Shown in pieces: positions 36,916 to 45,846 of a DNA stretch of 64,000 bases. The notes under the pieces are model-generated. The model made no database searches. It saw nothing but the letters and a program-made list of their open reading frames with translations, and had not been told where the DNA came from. The stretch's first letter is position 1; every line of letters begins with the position of its first letter. This DNA is from RZYY01 sp036794825 (lineage in GTDB: Bacteria; Bacteroidota; Bacteroidia; Bacteroidales; 4484-276), in the NCBI GenBank assembly GCA_036794825.1, contig DAIRGA010000001.1:1-64000 (forward strand), read 5' to 3'. A program made the position numbers and the translations under genes.

Positions 36916-38466
36916 TTAATCAAACAGGTCAAACTTGATGCCCTGAGCCAGCGGCAACTCTTTCCCAAAGTTGATGGTATTGGTTTGCCGGCGCATGTAG
37001 GCTTTCCAGGAATCTGAACCTGATTCGCGGCCGCCGCCCGTATCCTTTTCACCTCCGAATGCCCCCCCGATCTCAGCGCCGTTGGTAGCAATGTTCACGT
37101 TGGCAATGCCGCAATCAGAACCGGCATGTGAGAGGAAAAGCTCGGTCTCGTGGATGTTTTTGCTGAATATTGCCGACGAAAGTCCCTGTGGAACGCTGTT
37201 GTGCAGCTCGATGGCCTCCTCGATGGTTTTGTATCGGATCAGGTAGAGCAGCGGAGCAAAGGTCTCTTCCTGCACTATTTCCCAGTGATTTTCGACTTCG
37301 GCAATGGCAGGGCGCACATAGCAACCCGACTCAAATCCTTCGCCGCTGAGCACCTCGCCGCCGTAAACGATCTTTCCGCCGGATTTAATCACCTCTTGCT
37401 GTGCATGTTGGAAGGCTTTCACAGCATCGGTGTCAACCAGCGGGCCAACGTGGGTTTTGGCATCAAGTGCGTGGCCGATGTTCAACTGCTGGTAGGCTTT
37501 GATCAGTTTTTCCCTGAAGAGGTCGAAAACCATATCATGAATGATGAGCCTGCGGGTGGAAGTACAGCGCTGACCGGCAGTGGCGGTTGCACCGAACATA
37601 CTGGCCCTGAGCGCCATATTGAGGTTGGCATACTGCGAAATGACGATGGCGTTGTTGCCCCCCAGTTCAAGTATCGTTTTGCCCAGCCTTGCTCCGACGA
37701 TCTGGTTCACCCTCCGGCCAACTCTCGTTGATCCGGTAACTGAGATGAGCGGAATCCTCCGGTCGGCCAGGAAGTCGTCGCCCACATATTTCGAACTGGC
37801 CGCCACCAGGCTAAGGATGCCTTCGGGCAAATTATTGTCTTTTAAAACTTTCTGGATAATATTGTGGGTGGCGATAGCGCTGAGCATCACCTTCGAAGAG
37901 GGCTTCCAGATTACCACATCACCGGCAATCAGTGCGATCATGGCATTCCATGCCCAAACAGCTACCGGGAAGTTGAAAGCCGATATCACACCAACGATGC
38001 CCAACGGGTGGTACTGCTCGTACATCCGGTGCATTTCCCGCTCCGAGTGCATGGTAAACCCGTATAACTGTCGCGACTGACCCACTGCAAAATCGGCAAT
38101 GTCAATCATCTCCTGCACCTCGCCAAGCCCTTCCTGGTAAACTTTACCCATTTCATGCGACACCAGCTTACCCAGCGGTTCTTTGTATTTCCGCAGTTCA
38201 TTACCGATCTGTCTTACAATTTCACCACGCTTTGGCGCCGGAACCAGTTGCCAGGTTTTAAAAGCAGCCTGAGCCTGTTTTACAATGGTTTCATAGTCGT
38301 CCCAGGTGGCCTGCTTCACCTTCGCAATCAGCTTTCCGTCGTTGGGTGAAAAGGATTCGATGATGTCGCCGTGGGTTTCTATCCAGCTGACGCCGGTGTG
38401 AGCGCCGTTGTTGACCGGCTGAATGCCAAGCTCTGAGAGCATTTGAGAAATGTTATACTGATCCAT
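36916..38466 (-). CDS. Aldehyde dehydrogenase, ALDH7/antiquitin-like
   Basis: 516 residues. The NAD-dependent aldehyde dehydrogenase core is complete: Glu267 in LELGGNNA, catalytic Cys301 in GQRCTSTRR, and the TGSTRVG cofactor segment. The overall pattern, including the start HTGVSWIETHGDIIESF and the GGGRESGSD block, fits ALDH7 (alpha-aminoadipic semialdehyde dehydrogenase), which oxidises aminoadipate semialdehyde in lysine catabolism. No lysine-pathway neighbour is present, so the physiological substrate is an inference. Cytosolic. Confidence 0.93.
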   Translation of the reverse strand: MDQYNISQMLSELGIQPVNNGAHTGVSWIETHGDIIESFSPNDGKLIAKVKQATWDDYETIVKQAQAAFKTWQLVPAPKRGEIVRQIGNELRKYKEPLGKLVSHEMGKVYQEGLGEVQEMIDIADFAVGQSRQLYGFTMHSEREMHRMYEQYHPLGIVGVISAFNFPVAVWAWNAMIALIAGDVVIWKPSSKVMLSAIATHNIIQKVLKDNNLPEGILSLVAASSKYVGDDFLADRRIPLISVTGSTRVGRRVNQIVGARLGKTILELGGNNAIVISQYANLNMALRASMFGATATAGQRCTSTRRLIIHDMVFDLFREKLIKAYQQLNIGHALDAKTHVGPLVDTDAVKAFQHAQQEVIKSGGKIVYGGEVLSGEGFESGCYVRPAIAEVENHWEIVQEETFAPLLYLIRYKTIEEAIELHNSVPQGLSSAIFSKNIHETELFLSHAGSDCGIANVNIATNGAEIGGAFGGEKDTGGGRESGSDSWKAYMRRQTNTINFGKELPLAQGIKFDLFD

Positions 38467-38590
38467 TTTATTTCTTTTTAAAATTTTGTTTGACCTACTA
38501 ACAAATCAAAACCCTGATTGATGAACAGAGATGTGATTTTTTTCTTAGAAGAGAATATAACAGCTTTGTTTCTGCTGGTTTCAAGCAGAT

Positions 38591-38620
38591 AAAAAAGTCC
38601 GGGAAATCTTTCCGGCGGAC
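38591..38620 (-). terminator. Intrinsic terminator, minus strand
   Basis: A GTCCG...CGGAC hairpin with inner GGAAA/TTTCC pairing (38597-38620) is followed on the minus strand by six T (38591-38596). The nearest upstream minus-strand gene is the AlbA_2 protein at 38905-39573, about 280 bases away. No convincing gene lies between 38621 and 38904; a 47-68 codon frame there overlaps the hairpin and is probably not translated. Confidence 0.6.
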
Positions 38621-38772
38621 ACGACTGTTGCAGGCACATCATGTTGAAATACAGGGATTTGCTGGTTATCGCTGTAAATATTATTTCCGTAGTAATCCGT
38701 TACGCTGCCTGAGGTGGTTTTCATGGTGGTAACGGTTTTACGGGGTATGGCGAAGCAGGAGCGTTCCCGGAG

Positions 38773-38805
38773 ATGAGGCTGTCTCAAAAGTCTGAAACAG
38801 ACCCG
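38773..38805. mobile_element. Possible solo insertion-sequence end
   Basis: GAGGCTGTCTCAAAAG within this stretch resembles the terminal inverted repeat of IS1182-type elements as I remember it. There is no transposase frame and no second end in the gap 38467-38904, so at best this is a remnant. Confidence 0.2.
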
Positions 38806-38879
38806 CGATTCTGAAAATCCATTTCAAAGGCTTTTAAGCCGGCCTCATGAAAATGCTTATTGGTGTTGGAAGCATCTAT

Positions 38880-38894
38880 AAACCTGACAGGTTT
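38880..38894. repeat. 15-base palindrome with CCTGACAGG core
   Basis: AAACCTGACAGGTTT is a perfect palindrome around a single A. It shares the CCTGACAGG core with the 33-base palindrome beside tRNA-Lys, suggesting two members of one dispersed repeat family. It lies 11 bases after the stop of the AlbA_2 gene. Confidence 0.45.
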
Positions 38895-38904
38895 TTAACT
38901 GTAA

Positions 38905-39573
38905 TCACTTTACTATCAATTCGTTGAGGGGATCGGTTTTCATTTCGGGATTGATGAGGTAGAAAACCGACTTTTCGGTGATGTCCATGTGGATAATTTG
39001 CAGGGTGATAAGGTCGACCAGTACTTTTTCGGCCACCTGCCGCGTAATCCCGGCGATCCGCTGAAATTTGGAGATGGTTATACTGCCGTTCTGGTCGAGG
39101 TATTCGAGCAGCATTTTCTCCTTATCGGTGTAGCGGATGGTGATTCCTTTTTTGCGGTTCTGCATTTGCCATACCTTAAGTAACACGGTGTTGGCGAGCA
39201 GGTTTTGGTCGTGAACACGGATATATACCATCCATTTTCCATCTTTGTCGGGAGCGGAGCAGGGGCCGTTATCGCTTTTTGGTATATCAATTTCAAGCAC
39301 CATTTTTCCGTCCACGTTCCATTCGCGGGTGGCAAATTCCACCTGTGGGCGGCAATACAACTGGGCGGCAGCCTCCACCATGTAAAATTCCTCTTCCGAG
39401 CGCACACCGGCAATTGCGCCGTTGTCCTTCACTCCCACAAGCAGCTTTCCGCCTGAGGTGTTGGAAAAGGCAGCCAGCGTCCGGGCAATCTTTTTCGAGT
39501 CCGAAATCTCGAATTTGAAATCAAGCTGCTGGTGCTCTCCCTGGGCAATCAATTTCCGGATGTAGGTGCTCAT
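38905..39573 (-). CDS. AlbA_2-domain (Schlafen-like) DNA-binding protein
   Basis: 222 residues. I take the ATG at 39573 because MSTYIRKLIAQGEHQQLDFK is the usual beginning of the AlbA_2 domain; an in-frame start 16 codons upstream is less likely. The N-terminal domain (1-130) carries ARTLAAFSNTSGGKLLVGV, typical of this divergent putative nucleotide- or DNA-binding fold. The C-terminal part (about 140-215) looks like a winged helix (SKFQRIAGITRQVAEKVLVDLI). Probably a transcriptional regulator; target unknown. It stands alone between two minus-strand units. Confidence 0.85.
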   Translation of the reverse strand: MSTYIRKLIAQGEHQQLDFKFEISDSKKIARTLAAFSNTSGGKLLVGVKDNGAIAGVRSEEEFYMVEAAAQLYCRPQVEFATREWNVDGKMVLEIDIPKSDNGPCSAPDKDGKWMVYIRVHDQNLLANTVLLKVWQMQNRKKGITIRYTDKEKMLLEYLDQNGSITISKFQRIAGITRQVAEKVLVDLITLQIIHMDITEKSVFYLINPEMKTDPLNELIVK

Positions 39574-39695
39574 TTTCCCTTTGTTTGACAGATAAACGAT
39601 TTGTCGCAAGGATAATTTCACCGCACGGCAAGATAATGGTTGTTGATCAGGTTCAGGCCTATATATCTAACAGTTTGGTTTTCTGCGTTTTATGG

Positions 39696-41519
39696 CTAAT
39701 AATCAATACTGAGCGAAAGTACTTCTGATTTCAGGTTATCCACAAAAAACTGTTCTTGGGCATCTTCGTTGTGAAAATAAACCCTCAGGTGGTCGGCATC
39801 CCTGACGCTGTCGGGAACAGCCACGGCTACTTCCATATAGGCCCAGCGGTTTTTGCGGCTGAACTCCCTCATAAAAAAGGGCTGATAAAAGACCTTTTCC
39901 CCCGCTCTTTCCAACTGAATCACCAACACTCCGGACGACTCCTTTTTGTCGGAAAAAATCCACGAACTCACCCTCACACGATTGTAATCAGTTGAGAAAC
40001 AGGAATCAATATTTTGCCACAGACCGATGCTGTAAATGCCTGATATACCGGTTTTGGAGGAATATTTCCCTTCGAAAGAACGTTCGTCCGTTACCGATTC
40101 ATAATTCAGCCAGCCGTAATCCTCTTCAAAATCGTTGTAAAAAATATGACGTGAAGTAATGTAACCTTCAGGATAATAGACCTTTGGTTTAGGTGTTAAC
40201 CGGAAAAACGATTCACGGTAAACTTCGAAGGTGGTTTGCCCGGGGGGGAAAACAAAGGTGTAATGCTGGTAAAACTGCAGACTGTTGAGCAGTATAAGCA
40301 CAATACCCATCACTTTGGCCAGTGGTTGTAAAACACGATTTTGCCTGATCAAAAGCCAGGAATATCCCATCATCAGGGCAATCAGCGCGTAAGTATCAAT
40401 AAAAGTCCGCAGCCCGAAGTTGGAGGTATAGGTCCAGACCCACCAGCTCGATGCCACGTAAACGAATATCACCCAAAAAGCGGCCAGCCACCAGAACCCA
40501 AAACGTTGTTGGCGGAAAAGCCAGACCATCCCGGCCATCGAGAGCATTGCCAGGGGCGTGTACATGAACCACCCCCGGTTGAAGCTGAAGAGTATTTTGA
40601 AAAAATTCGGCTCCAGGAAATTGAAACCCTCTTCGCCGTATGACCAGACCAGCCAGTAGCCGGAGTGCAAATACCAGATCAGCATGGTGATGAAGGGGAA
40701 GGTGAGGCCGGCAAGGATTACTTTCAGGAGGGATTTTTTATTGCTGAAAATTTCTGCCAGGAAAAACCTGACTGCGCTAAATGAACCGGCGACAAAGGGA
40801 ACCAGCAGAATTATCAGCCCGTTGGTAGGCCTCACCGAAACAATCCACCCGAAAAGAAGCGCCGAAATAACCACCGAACGGGTCTTCCGGGATTCCATGT
40901 AATTTTTCAGGTAAAAAAGAAAAGCCGCAATCAGGCCGAAATTGTACACATGGGTCATCATGCCCTCTTTGAGCGTGTAGTAAATGATGTTGGTGGCAAA
41001 AGCGATGAGGAAAAGCACGGCGGCTGTGGTTTTTTCATCGAACCCGAATGCGTACATCAGTTTTCGGGTAAATCGCAATCCGAGCCAGAAATAGAAAAGC
41101 GCCGCAAAGCCCATGAAGTACTGGTAAATCAAAGAGTAGCCATCGGCGGGAAGGCCGAAAATCAGCGCCAGAATATGAGCGGCCAGAAAAAAAGGCATCA
41201 GCAGGAAAGCCAGTCCGGGAAAGCCCTTGTTGACGGTTTGCCCTTTGTATTGGTAGCGGAATTCTTTGAAAATAGAAGGGTGATTGGGGTAATACCTGGC
41301 TTCGTAGTCCTCAACAAAGCTGTAGCTGAAATCCTGGTAAATGAAGGCCGCCGTGAGATAGCCGTAGTAACCCTTGCCGTCGCTGATAATCACGCGGTCG
41401 TGCGGATGACTGGGGTTTTTGACCACAAAAAAGAGCAAAACATAAACACCCAGGATAAGTTCGGGAGCGAATTTTACGATCAACTCCGCAAGTGCTGAAA
41501 GGCTGAATTTTTTACTCAC
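39696..41519 (-). CDS. Polytopic GT39-like membrane protein with C-terminal beta-sandwich
   Basis: 607 residues from a GTG start. About ten transmembrane segments fill residues 15-430; an early periplasmic loop (ISDGKGYYGYL) has the acidic residue expected of lipid-phosphate-sugar-dependent mannosyltransferases (PMT/ArnT type). The last roughly 160 residues form a soluble domain (from about FYNDFEEDYGWLNYES) that looks like a jelly-roll carbohydrate-binding module. It follows the NamZ-like gene after 12 bases and so is probably in the same operon. Transfer of a sugar to a surface acceptor is inferred from the class; neither donor nor acceptor is known. Confidence 0.72.
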   Translation of the reverse strand: MSKKFSLSALAELIVKFAPELILGVYVLLFFVVKNPSHPHDRVIISDGKGYYGYLTAAFIYQDFSYSFVEDYEARYYPNHPSIFKEFRYQYKGQTVNKGFPGLAFLLMPFFLAAHILALIFGLPADGYSLIYQYFMGFAALFYFWLGLRFTRKLMYAFGFDEKTTAAVLFLIAFATNIIYYTLKEGMMTHVYNFGLIAAFLFYLKNYMESRKTRSVVISALLFGWIVSVRPTNGLIILLVPFVAGSFSAVRFFLAEIFSNKKSLLKVILAGLTFPFITMLIWYLHSGYWLVWSYGEEGFNFLEPNFFKILFSFNRGWFMYTPLAMLSMAGMVWLFRQQRFGFWWLAAFWVIFVYVASSWWVWTYTSNFGLRTFIDTYALIALMMGYSWLLIRQNRVLQPLAKVMGIVLILLNSLQFYQHYTFVFPPGQTTFEVYRESFFRLTPKPKVYYPEGYITSRHIFYNDFEEDYGWLNYESVTDERSFEGKYSSKTGISGIYSIGLWQNIDSCFSTDYNRVRVSSWIFSDKKESSGVLVIQLERAGEKVFYQPFFMREFSRKNRWAYMEVAVAVPDSVRDADHLRVYFHNEDAQEQFFVDNLKSEVLSLSIDY

Positions 41520-41531
41520 CTTGCTGACTTT

Positions 41532-42728
41532 TTATTCAAAATCCTCATAAAGAAGGTACTTTTTCCTGATCTCCTTAAATTTGGCAAGTCCGGGCTGCCA
41601 GCTTGCCCTGATCTCCTCTTCGCTCATCCCCTGAGCTATCTGCGTTCTAAGCTCAGCATTACCGGCAAGTTTATCAAAGAAATTATTGAAGAACATGGTT
41701 TTGTCCGAAAGCTGCTGATGAAAAGTGATCAGCCAGAAGAGGTGGATTTGTGCAGGATTTTCTTTCATATTGCTGGCGAAATCCATCAGATTCATCCCGA
41801 AACAAGGCGTATCCATATAAGGCGGTTTGGTGGCGCCAGACATTGATCTGGGGGTAAAGCAGTAAGAACCCGCCACAAAATCAGGATGGCCAATCACCTG
41901 AAAAGGAAGTTCGGTACCCCGCCCGACGCTTACAACGGTACCTTCGAACAGACAAAGCGAGGGGTAGAGATAAACGGCGTATTTGTTGGGCAGATTTGGC
42001 GAGGGTTTCAGTGGGAGTTCATAAAAATCGCGGTGGGTGTAGCTGGCAACGGGGATAATCCTGAGATCGCTTTTCAATCCATTTTCCAGCCATCCTTCAC
42101 CGTTTACCATCTGCGCATATTCGCCCACGGTCATGCCATGAACAATGGGAACCGGATGCATCCCGACAAAAGAGGCAAATTCTTTTTCGAGCACCGGACC
42201 ATCCACATAAAAGCCATTGGGGTTGGGCCGGTCGAGGACGATAAGCGGGATGTTTTTTTCGGCGCAGGCCTCCATCACCAAAGTCATGGTAGAGATGTAG
42301 GTATAGAACCGGGCGCCCACATCCTGGATGTCAAATATCACAATATCAACATCTTCCATATCCTCAGTCCGGGGTTTTTTGTTGTTACCATACAGCGAGA
42401 TGACCGGCAAACCAGTTACGCGGTCAATGGCGTCAGCCACCAATTGTCCGGCATCGGCCTTACCACGGAAGCCATGTTCGGGACTAAAGACTTTTTTCAG
42501 CTCAAATCCAGCGTGCAACAGGCTATCGGCAAGATGCTGATCCCCGATGGTGGAGGTGTGATTGGCCACCAGCGCGATGCTCTTGTTTTTTAGCAGCGGG
42601 AAATAGAGGGTAGTCTGCCAGGCTCCGGGGGTAATTACTTTGGCCGGCTGCCCCTGGATACAATGGCTAAAACTGAAAACCAGCAAAAAAGGAATCAGAA
42701 TTTTTATGGAGCGATAAAATGCAGTCAT
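41532..42728 (-). CDS. DUF1343 (NamZ-like) exo-N-acetylmuramidase
   Basis: 398 residues; the ATG at 42728 starts a signal peptide with a possible lipobox (FSFSHC). The DUF1343 hallmarks are present: ALVANHTSTIG, SPEHGFRGKADAG, PVISLYGNNKKP, and IVLDRPNPNGFYVDGPVLE. The characterised member NamZ removes N-acetylmuramic acid from non-reducing ends of peptidoglycan fragments, a cell-wall recycling step known from Bacillus and important to MurNAc-dependent Tannerella. It lies between the TspO-like gene (16 bases) and the GT39-like gene (12 bases). Confidence 0.9.
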   Translation of the reverse strand: MTAFYRSIKILIPFLLVFSFSHCIQGQPAKVITPGAWQTTLYFPLLKNKSIALVANHTSTIGDQHLADSLLHAGFELKKVFSPEHGFRGKADAGQLVADAIDRVTGLPVISLYGNNKKPRTEDMEDVDIVIFDIQDVGARFYTYISTMTLVMEACAEKNIPLIVLDRPNPNGFYVDGPVLEKEFASFVGMHPVPIVHGMTVGEYAQMVNGEGWLENGLKSDLRIIPVASYTHRDFYELPLKPSPNLPNKYAVYLYPSLCLFEGTVVSVGRGTELPFQVIGHPDFVAGSYCFTPRSMSGATKPPYMDTPCFGMNLMDFASNMKENPAQIHLFWLITFHQQLSDKTMFFNNFFDKLAGNAELRTQIAQGMSEEEIRASWQPGLAKFKEIRKKYLLYEDFE

Positions 42729-42744
42729 GATAAAAATCAGCAAA

Positions 42745-43554
42745 TCATTGGTTTATAGCTGTTTCTTCCGGATTTTTGAGGAATTTCTTCAGACGATAAA
42801 AAAGACTTAAGGCAAGAATGATAAGGATTCCGGCGCCGGCTGCAAGGATGATTGGTTCCATGGATTCGGCCTCGTCGGCCAGACGACGCGAAATGATGCC
42901 GAACAACGCCCATACAATTACAATACTGAAATAGAAATCTTTACGAAACAGCAGCACATAAATCCCCAGCAAGCTGGCCACAGAAATCATCAGCACTGTC
43001 CAGAATTCTTCAGATAAACCGAACTGATACCAGTGGCTTTTGATGAGAAAAACGGCAATGTTGGCGATGGTGGCCACGGTGATCCAGCCCAGGTAAACGC
43101 TGAAAGGAACATGCACCAAAAAGTATTCCGCCCGGCTGATGATGCTCCTGCCAACACCGAGGTAGAAATAGATCGTCATCAACGACGCAAGCAATAGCAC
43201 CATCAGGATCACAGAAACCCAGATGACGTTGTTGTGCCAGGCGAAAATCCAGGAAATGTTGGCCAGACAGGAGATAAAAAACCAGACATCAATACGGTAA
43301 AGGAAGCGGTTGCGTTTCAGGTCACTGTCGGAAAAGACTCCTTTAGCCTGGTAAACACAAAAGACTGCCAGCAACAGGTAAATCACTCCCCAAATGGAAA
43401 AAGTGAAACCCGCAGGAGTGAACAGGGTAGGATACAAAGCCGAAATTTCACCGGTGTTTCGTCCGCCAATAGGCAAGGAGTTGGCCAGGAAGTTGACCAC
43501 TATCATCGCAATCAGGCCAGTTATATTCAGAATCTGGTAAATCTTTATTTTCAT
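42745..43554 (-). CDS. TspO-like tryptophan-rich membrane protein
   Basis: 269 residues with about seven hydrophobic segments. The N-terminal half has features of tryptophan-rich sensory (TspO/MBR-related) proteins: LANSLPIGG, a PAGFTFSIWGVIYLLL stretch, and repeated Trp at helix ends. It is longer than classical TspO (about 160 residues), so it belongs at best to a divergent branch. Probably the first gene of the operon that continues with the NamZ-like and GT39-like genes. Ligand unknown. Confidence 0.65.
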   Translation of the reverse strand: MKIKIYQILNITGLIAMIVVNFLANSLPIGGRNTGEISALYPTLFTPAGFTFSIWGVIYLLLAVFCVYQAKGVFSDSDLKRNRFLYRIDVWFFISCLANISWIFAWHNNVIWVSVILMVLLLASLMTIYFYLGVGRSIISRAEYFLVHVPFSVYLGWITVATIANIAVFLIKSHWYQFGLSEEFWTVLMISVASLLGIYVLLFRKDFYFSIVIVWALFGIISRRLADEAESMEPIILAAGAGILIILALSLFYRLKKFLKNPEETAINQ

Positions 43555-43623
43555 TTTTCAATTTTTCGGTGAAATTACTTATTTGTTAAAACTATCGCAT
43601 CTGGCAATGAACGAAAATCAGGC

Positions 43624-45744
43624 TTACTTCTTTTCCCAGATAGTAAATTCGGACAAAGTATGCTGAAATTTGCGTTTGGTTTCCCGGATGACAAAAGGCA
43701 CTTCAAAAGGTCCGTCAATCAGCCTGAAATGCTTATCAAGATGGCGATGCAGCCCATCCAAAGTCGTTACCGTCTCTCCGTCCGCTTTATATCCCCCGAT
43801 CCATTTGTCGCGCTGAGTATAATCTTCCAGCCACGTATAGGGTGAGGCAATCACCAGAATTCCCCCGTTATTGATTCGATCATGGATTATGTCGAGAAAT
43901 TTGCCGGGGTCGTAAAGGCGGTCAATCAGATTACCGGCAAACACCAGGTCATAGCCAGTGAAAATGGATTTAATGTTTACGGCGTCAGCCTGGAAGAATT
44001 CTACTTTCTTTTCCAACCCTCTTAATCCCAGCGAATCAAAATTCACCTCCTGATAAGAGACCAGGTCACCCTCCTCGGGCAGGATATATCTTACGAGGCC
44101 GTTTTTGATCAGCTCGTCGGCAATCTTGATGAACCGTGCTGAAAAATCAAGACCGGTCACAAAGTTAAACTTCCTGGCCAGCTCAAAGGTAGCCCGGCCA
44201 ACGGCGCAACCTAGGTCTAAGGCGCGGTTGGTTGCTCTTCCCTCCATGTATTTAATACAGATTTCGGCGGATTTTTTGGGGAAATTCTCTACCTCAAAAT
44301 AGGTTCGGCCGTAATGGGCTTCGCAATACTGCGACACCAGTGCGTCGGTTTCATAAACATCTTCTCTGATTTTTGGTGGTTCATCCGTTTCGATGTAGCG
44401 CAATCCTGCGTGCTGGAAAAAGTGCCTTCGGAAGGCATAGCGGGCATGGCGGGTGGCCTCGTTACCGGTTGAAATCCACGAACCGCCTTTGATCAGGTTG
44501 TGCCGGGTGTCGAAGGTGGGGGTGGAAAAATCGTCGTAAACCGGATGAATTTCAAATCCCGGAAATCCCGTTATCGGAGTTTCGGTCCATTGCCATACAT
44601 TTCCGATTACATCGTAAAAACTTTTGAAACGATGCGCGTTCACCGGAACAGAGGAAGCATAATATTCGAGGTTGATGTTTCCGGGCGCTTTATCCCAGTA
44701 AGGCTGATCGGGAATATTATGTAGATTGAGTATGTGATACCACTCCTCCTCGGTAGGAAGCCTGAATTTTTTACCGGTAACCTTGGATTTCCAGTTGGTG
44801 AAGGCTTTGGCTTCAAGATAATTCACCTCCACGGGCCAGTTCCACGGCATATCGATAATCTGCAGCATGGTGCGGAATTTCCAGGTTCCATCGCTGTTTT
44901 TTATCCAGAAAATCGGGTGTGTGGCATTGCGGTATTTGCGCCAGGCCCAACCCTCTTCGGTCCAGTATTCCTCTGTAAGGTAGCCATTCTCCTTCACGAA
45001 TTGTAAAAATTCGCCGTTCGAAACCAGGTATTTCGACGCCCTGAAAGGTTTAACCTCCTCCAGTATCCTGCCGTACTCATTGTCCCAGCCATATAGCGGG
45101 TGGTCGCGGTTTTTACCCAGTACTACCTCCCCGCCGGGCACATCAATCAGTTCATTTTGTAATGCTTCTCCCCACACTTCGCAGATCTTCCAGAAAGGAT
45201 GCTGGATTACCTGTTCGATGGGCAACTGCCGGATGAGCACTGAAGAGGTCTCGAGGTGGATGCGCTCGTGCTCGATACACATCATGATTACCCACCAGGG
45301 ATGATCCCAGTTAATCGGCATTTCGAGCGGTATTGTTTTTATCAGGTGGTCAACCTGCGAGCGGACTTTATTCCGGTAATTCCTCACATCCTGCACTTTT
45401 GGCCAGTTGTAATTCGATTCGTTCAGGTCGTCCCACGACATTTCGTCCACACCAACGGCAAACATGGACTCATACTCAGGGTTCACGCGCTGATCAATGA
45501 TTCTGGCCGTAACCAGTTTGTTGATAAAGAATGCAGCCGTGTGTCCGAGGTAGAAAATCAGCGGATGGCGCAGCGGATCCGCACGCATGTAAAAGGTTTC
45601 GCCGTAGCGAAGGGTTTCGTAAAGCTTTTCATCAATATCGTAGGTTTTGTGAAAATAGGTCAGAATCTCATTTCGCTTCTTCTCAGCGCTTCCGGTGTTC
45701 AGGACTAATGTTTTGGTAACAAGGTCAATCATCGGATTTTCCAT
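43624..45744 (-). CDS. ovoA: 5-histidylcysteine sulfoxide synthase / N-methyltransferase (OvoA)
   Basis: 706 residues. OvoA couples cysteine to histidine with O2 at a non-haem iron centre and its C-terminal domain methylates the 5-thiohistidine, giving ovothiol A after a separate lyase step. The DinB-like part (1-190) has His68 in LGHTA and His159/His163 in EHERIHLE, the expected three-His iron site. The FGE-sulfatase domain (200-450) ends in GGSWISTGNE and HHAGLRY-type blocks (here FFQHAGLRY). The Rossmann methyltransferase (from about 500) has SAM motif LDLGCAVGRA. The full three-domain length is kept. No OvoB-type PLP lyase gene is adjacent. Divergent from proline dehydrogenase. Confidence 0.95.
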   Translation of the reverse strand: MENPMIDLVTKTLVLNTGSAEKKRNEILTYFHKTYDIDEKLYETLRYGETFYMRADPLRHPLIFYLGHTAAFFINKLVTARIIDQRVNPEYESMFAVGVDEMSWDDLNESNYNWPKVQDVRNYRNKVRSQVDHLIKTIPLEMPINWDHPWWVIMMCIEHERIHLETSSVLIRQLPIEQVIQHPFWKICEVWGEALQNELIDVPGGEVVLGKNRDHPLYGWDNEYGRILEEVKPFRASKYLVSNGEFLQFVKENGYLTEEYWTEEGWAWRKYRNATHPIFWIKNSDGTWKFRTMLQIIDMPWNWPVEVNYLEAKAFTNWKSKVTGKKFRLPTEEEWYHILNLHNIPDQPYWDKAPGNINLEYYASSVPVNAHRFKSFYDVIGNVWQWTETPITGFPGFEIHPVYDDFSTPTFDTRHNLIKGGSWISTGNEATRHARYAFRRHFFQHAGLRYIETDEPPKIREDVYETDALVSQYCEAHYGRTYFEVENFPKKSAEICIKYMEGRATNRALDLGCAVGRATFELARKFNFVTGLDFSARFIKIADELIKNGLVRYILPEEGDLVSYQEVNFDSLGLRGLEKKVEFFQADAVNIKSIFTGYDLVFAGNLIDRLYDPGKFLDIIHDRINNGGILVIASPYTWLEDYTQRDKWIGGYKADGETVTTLDGLHRHLDKHFRLIDGPFEVPFVIRETKRKFQHTLSEFTIWEKK

Positions 45745-45771
45745 GATATTTATCTGCTTTTGTTTTGTTTA

Positions 45772-45804
45772 CAAAAATACGTGCAAAAATTATCCGGGAG
45801 CCAA
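45772..45804 (-). promoter_or_regulatory. Predicted ovoA promoter
   Basis: On the minus strand TATTTTTG (45772-45779) matches the -7 consensus 27 bases before the ATG. A TTG (CAA at 45802-45804 on plus) lies 22 bases upstream, slightly far but usable. This TTG is one half of the palindrome CAATTG shared with the divergent proline dehydrogenase promoter. Confidence 0.45.
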
Positions 45805-45833
45805 TTGTAGTTGAATTTGCTTCATTACATTTG
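45805..45833 (+). promoter_or_regulatory. Predicted proline dehydrogenase promoter
   Basis: TTG at 45805-45807, an 18-base spacer and TACATTTG at 45826-45833 match the Bacteroidota pattern well. The ATG is only 13 bases after the -7 element, so the leader is very short or absent. Confidence 0.55.
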
Positions 45834-45846
45834 CGAAAAAAAAGTT

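Noticed and set aside
38581..38787. A 68-codon minus-strand open frame in the gap before the ALDH gene
   Set aside because: Its last codons form part of a terminator hairpin, and the sequence shows no domain, signal peptide or conserved pattern.
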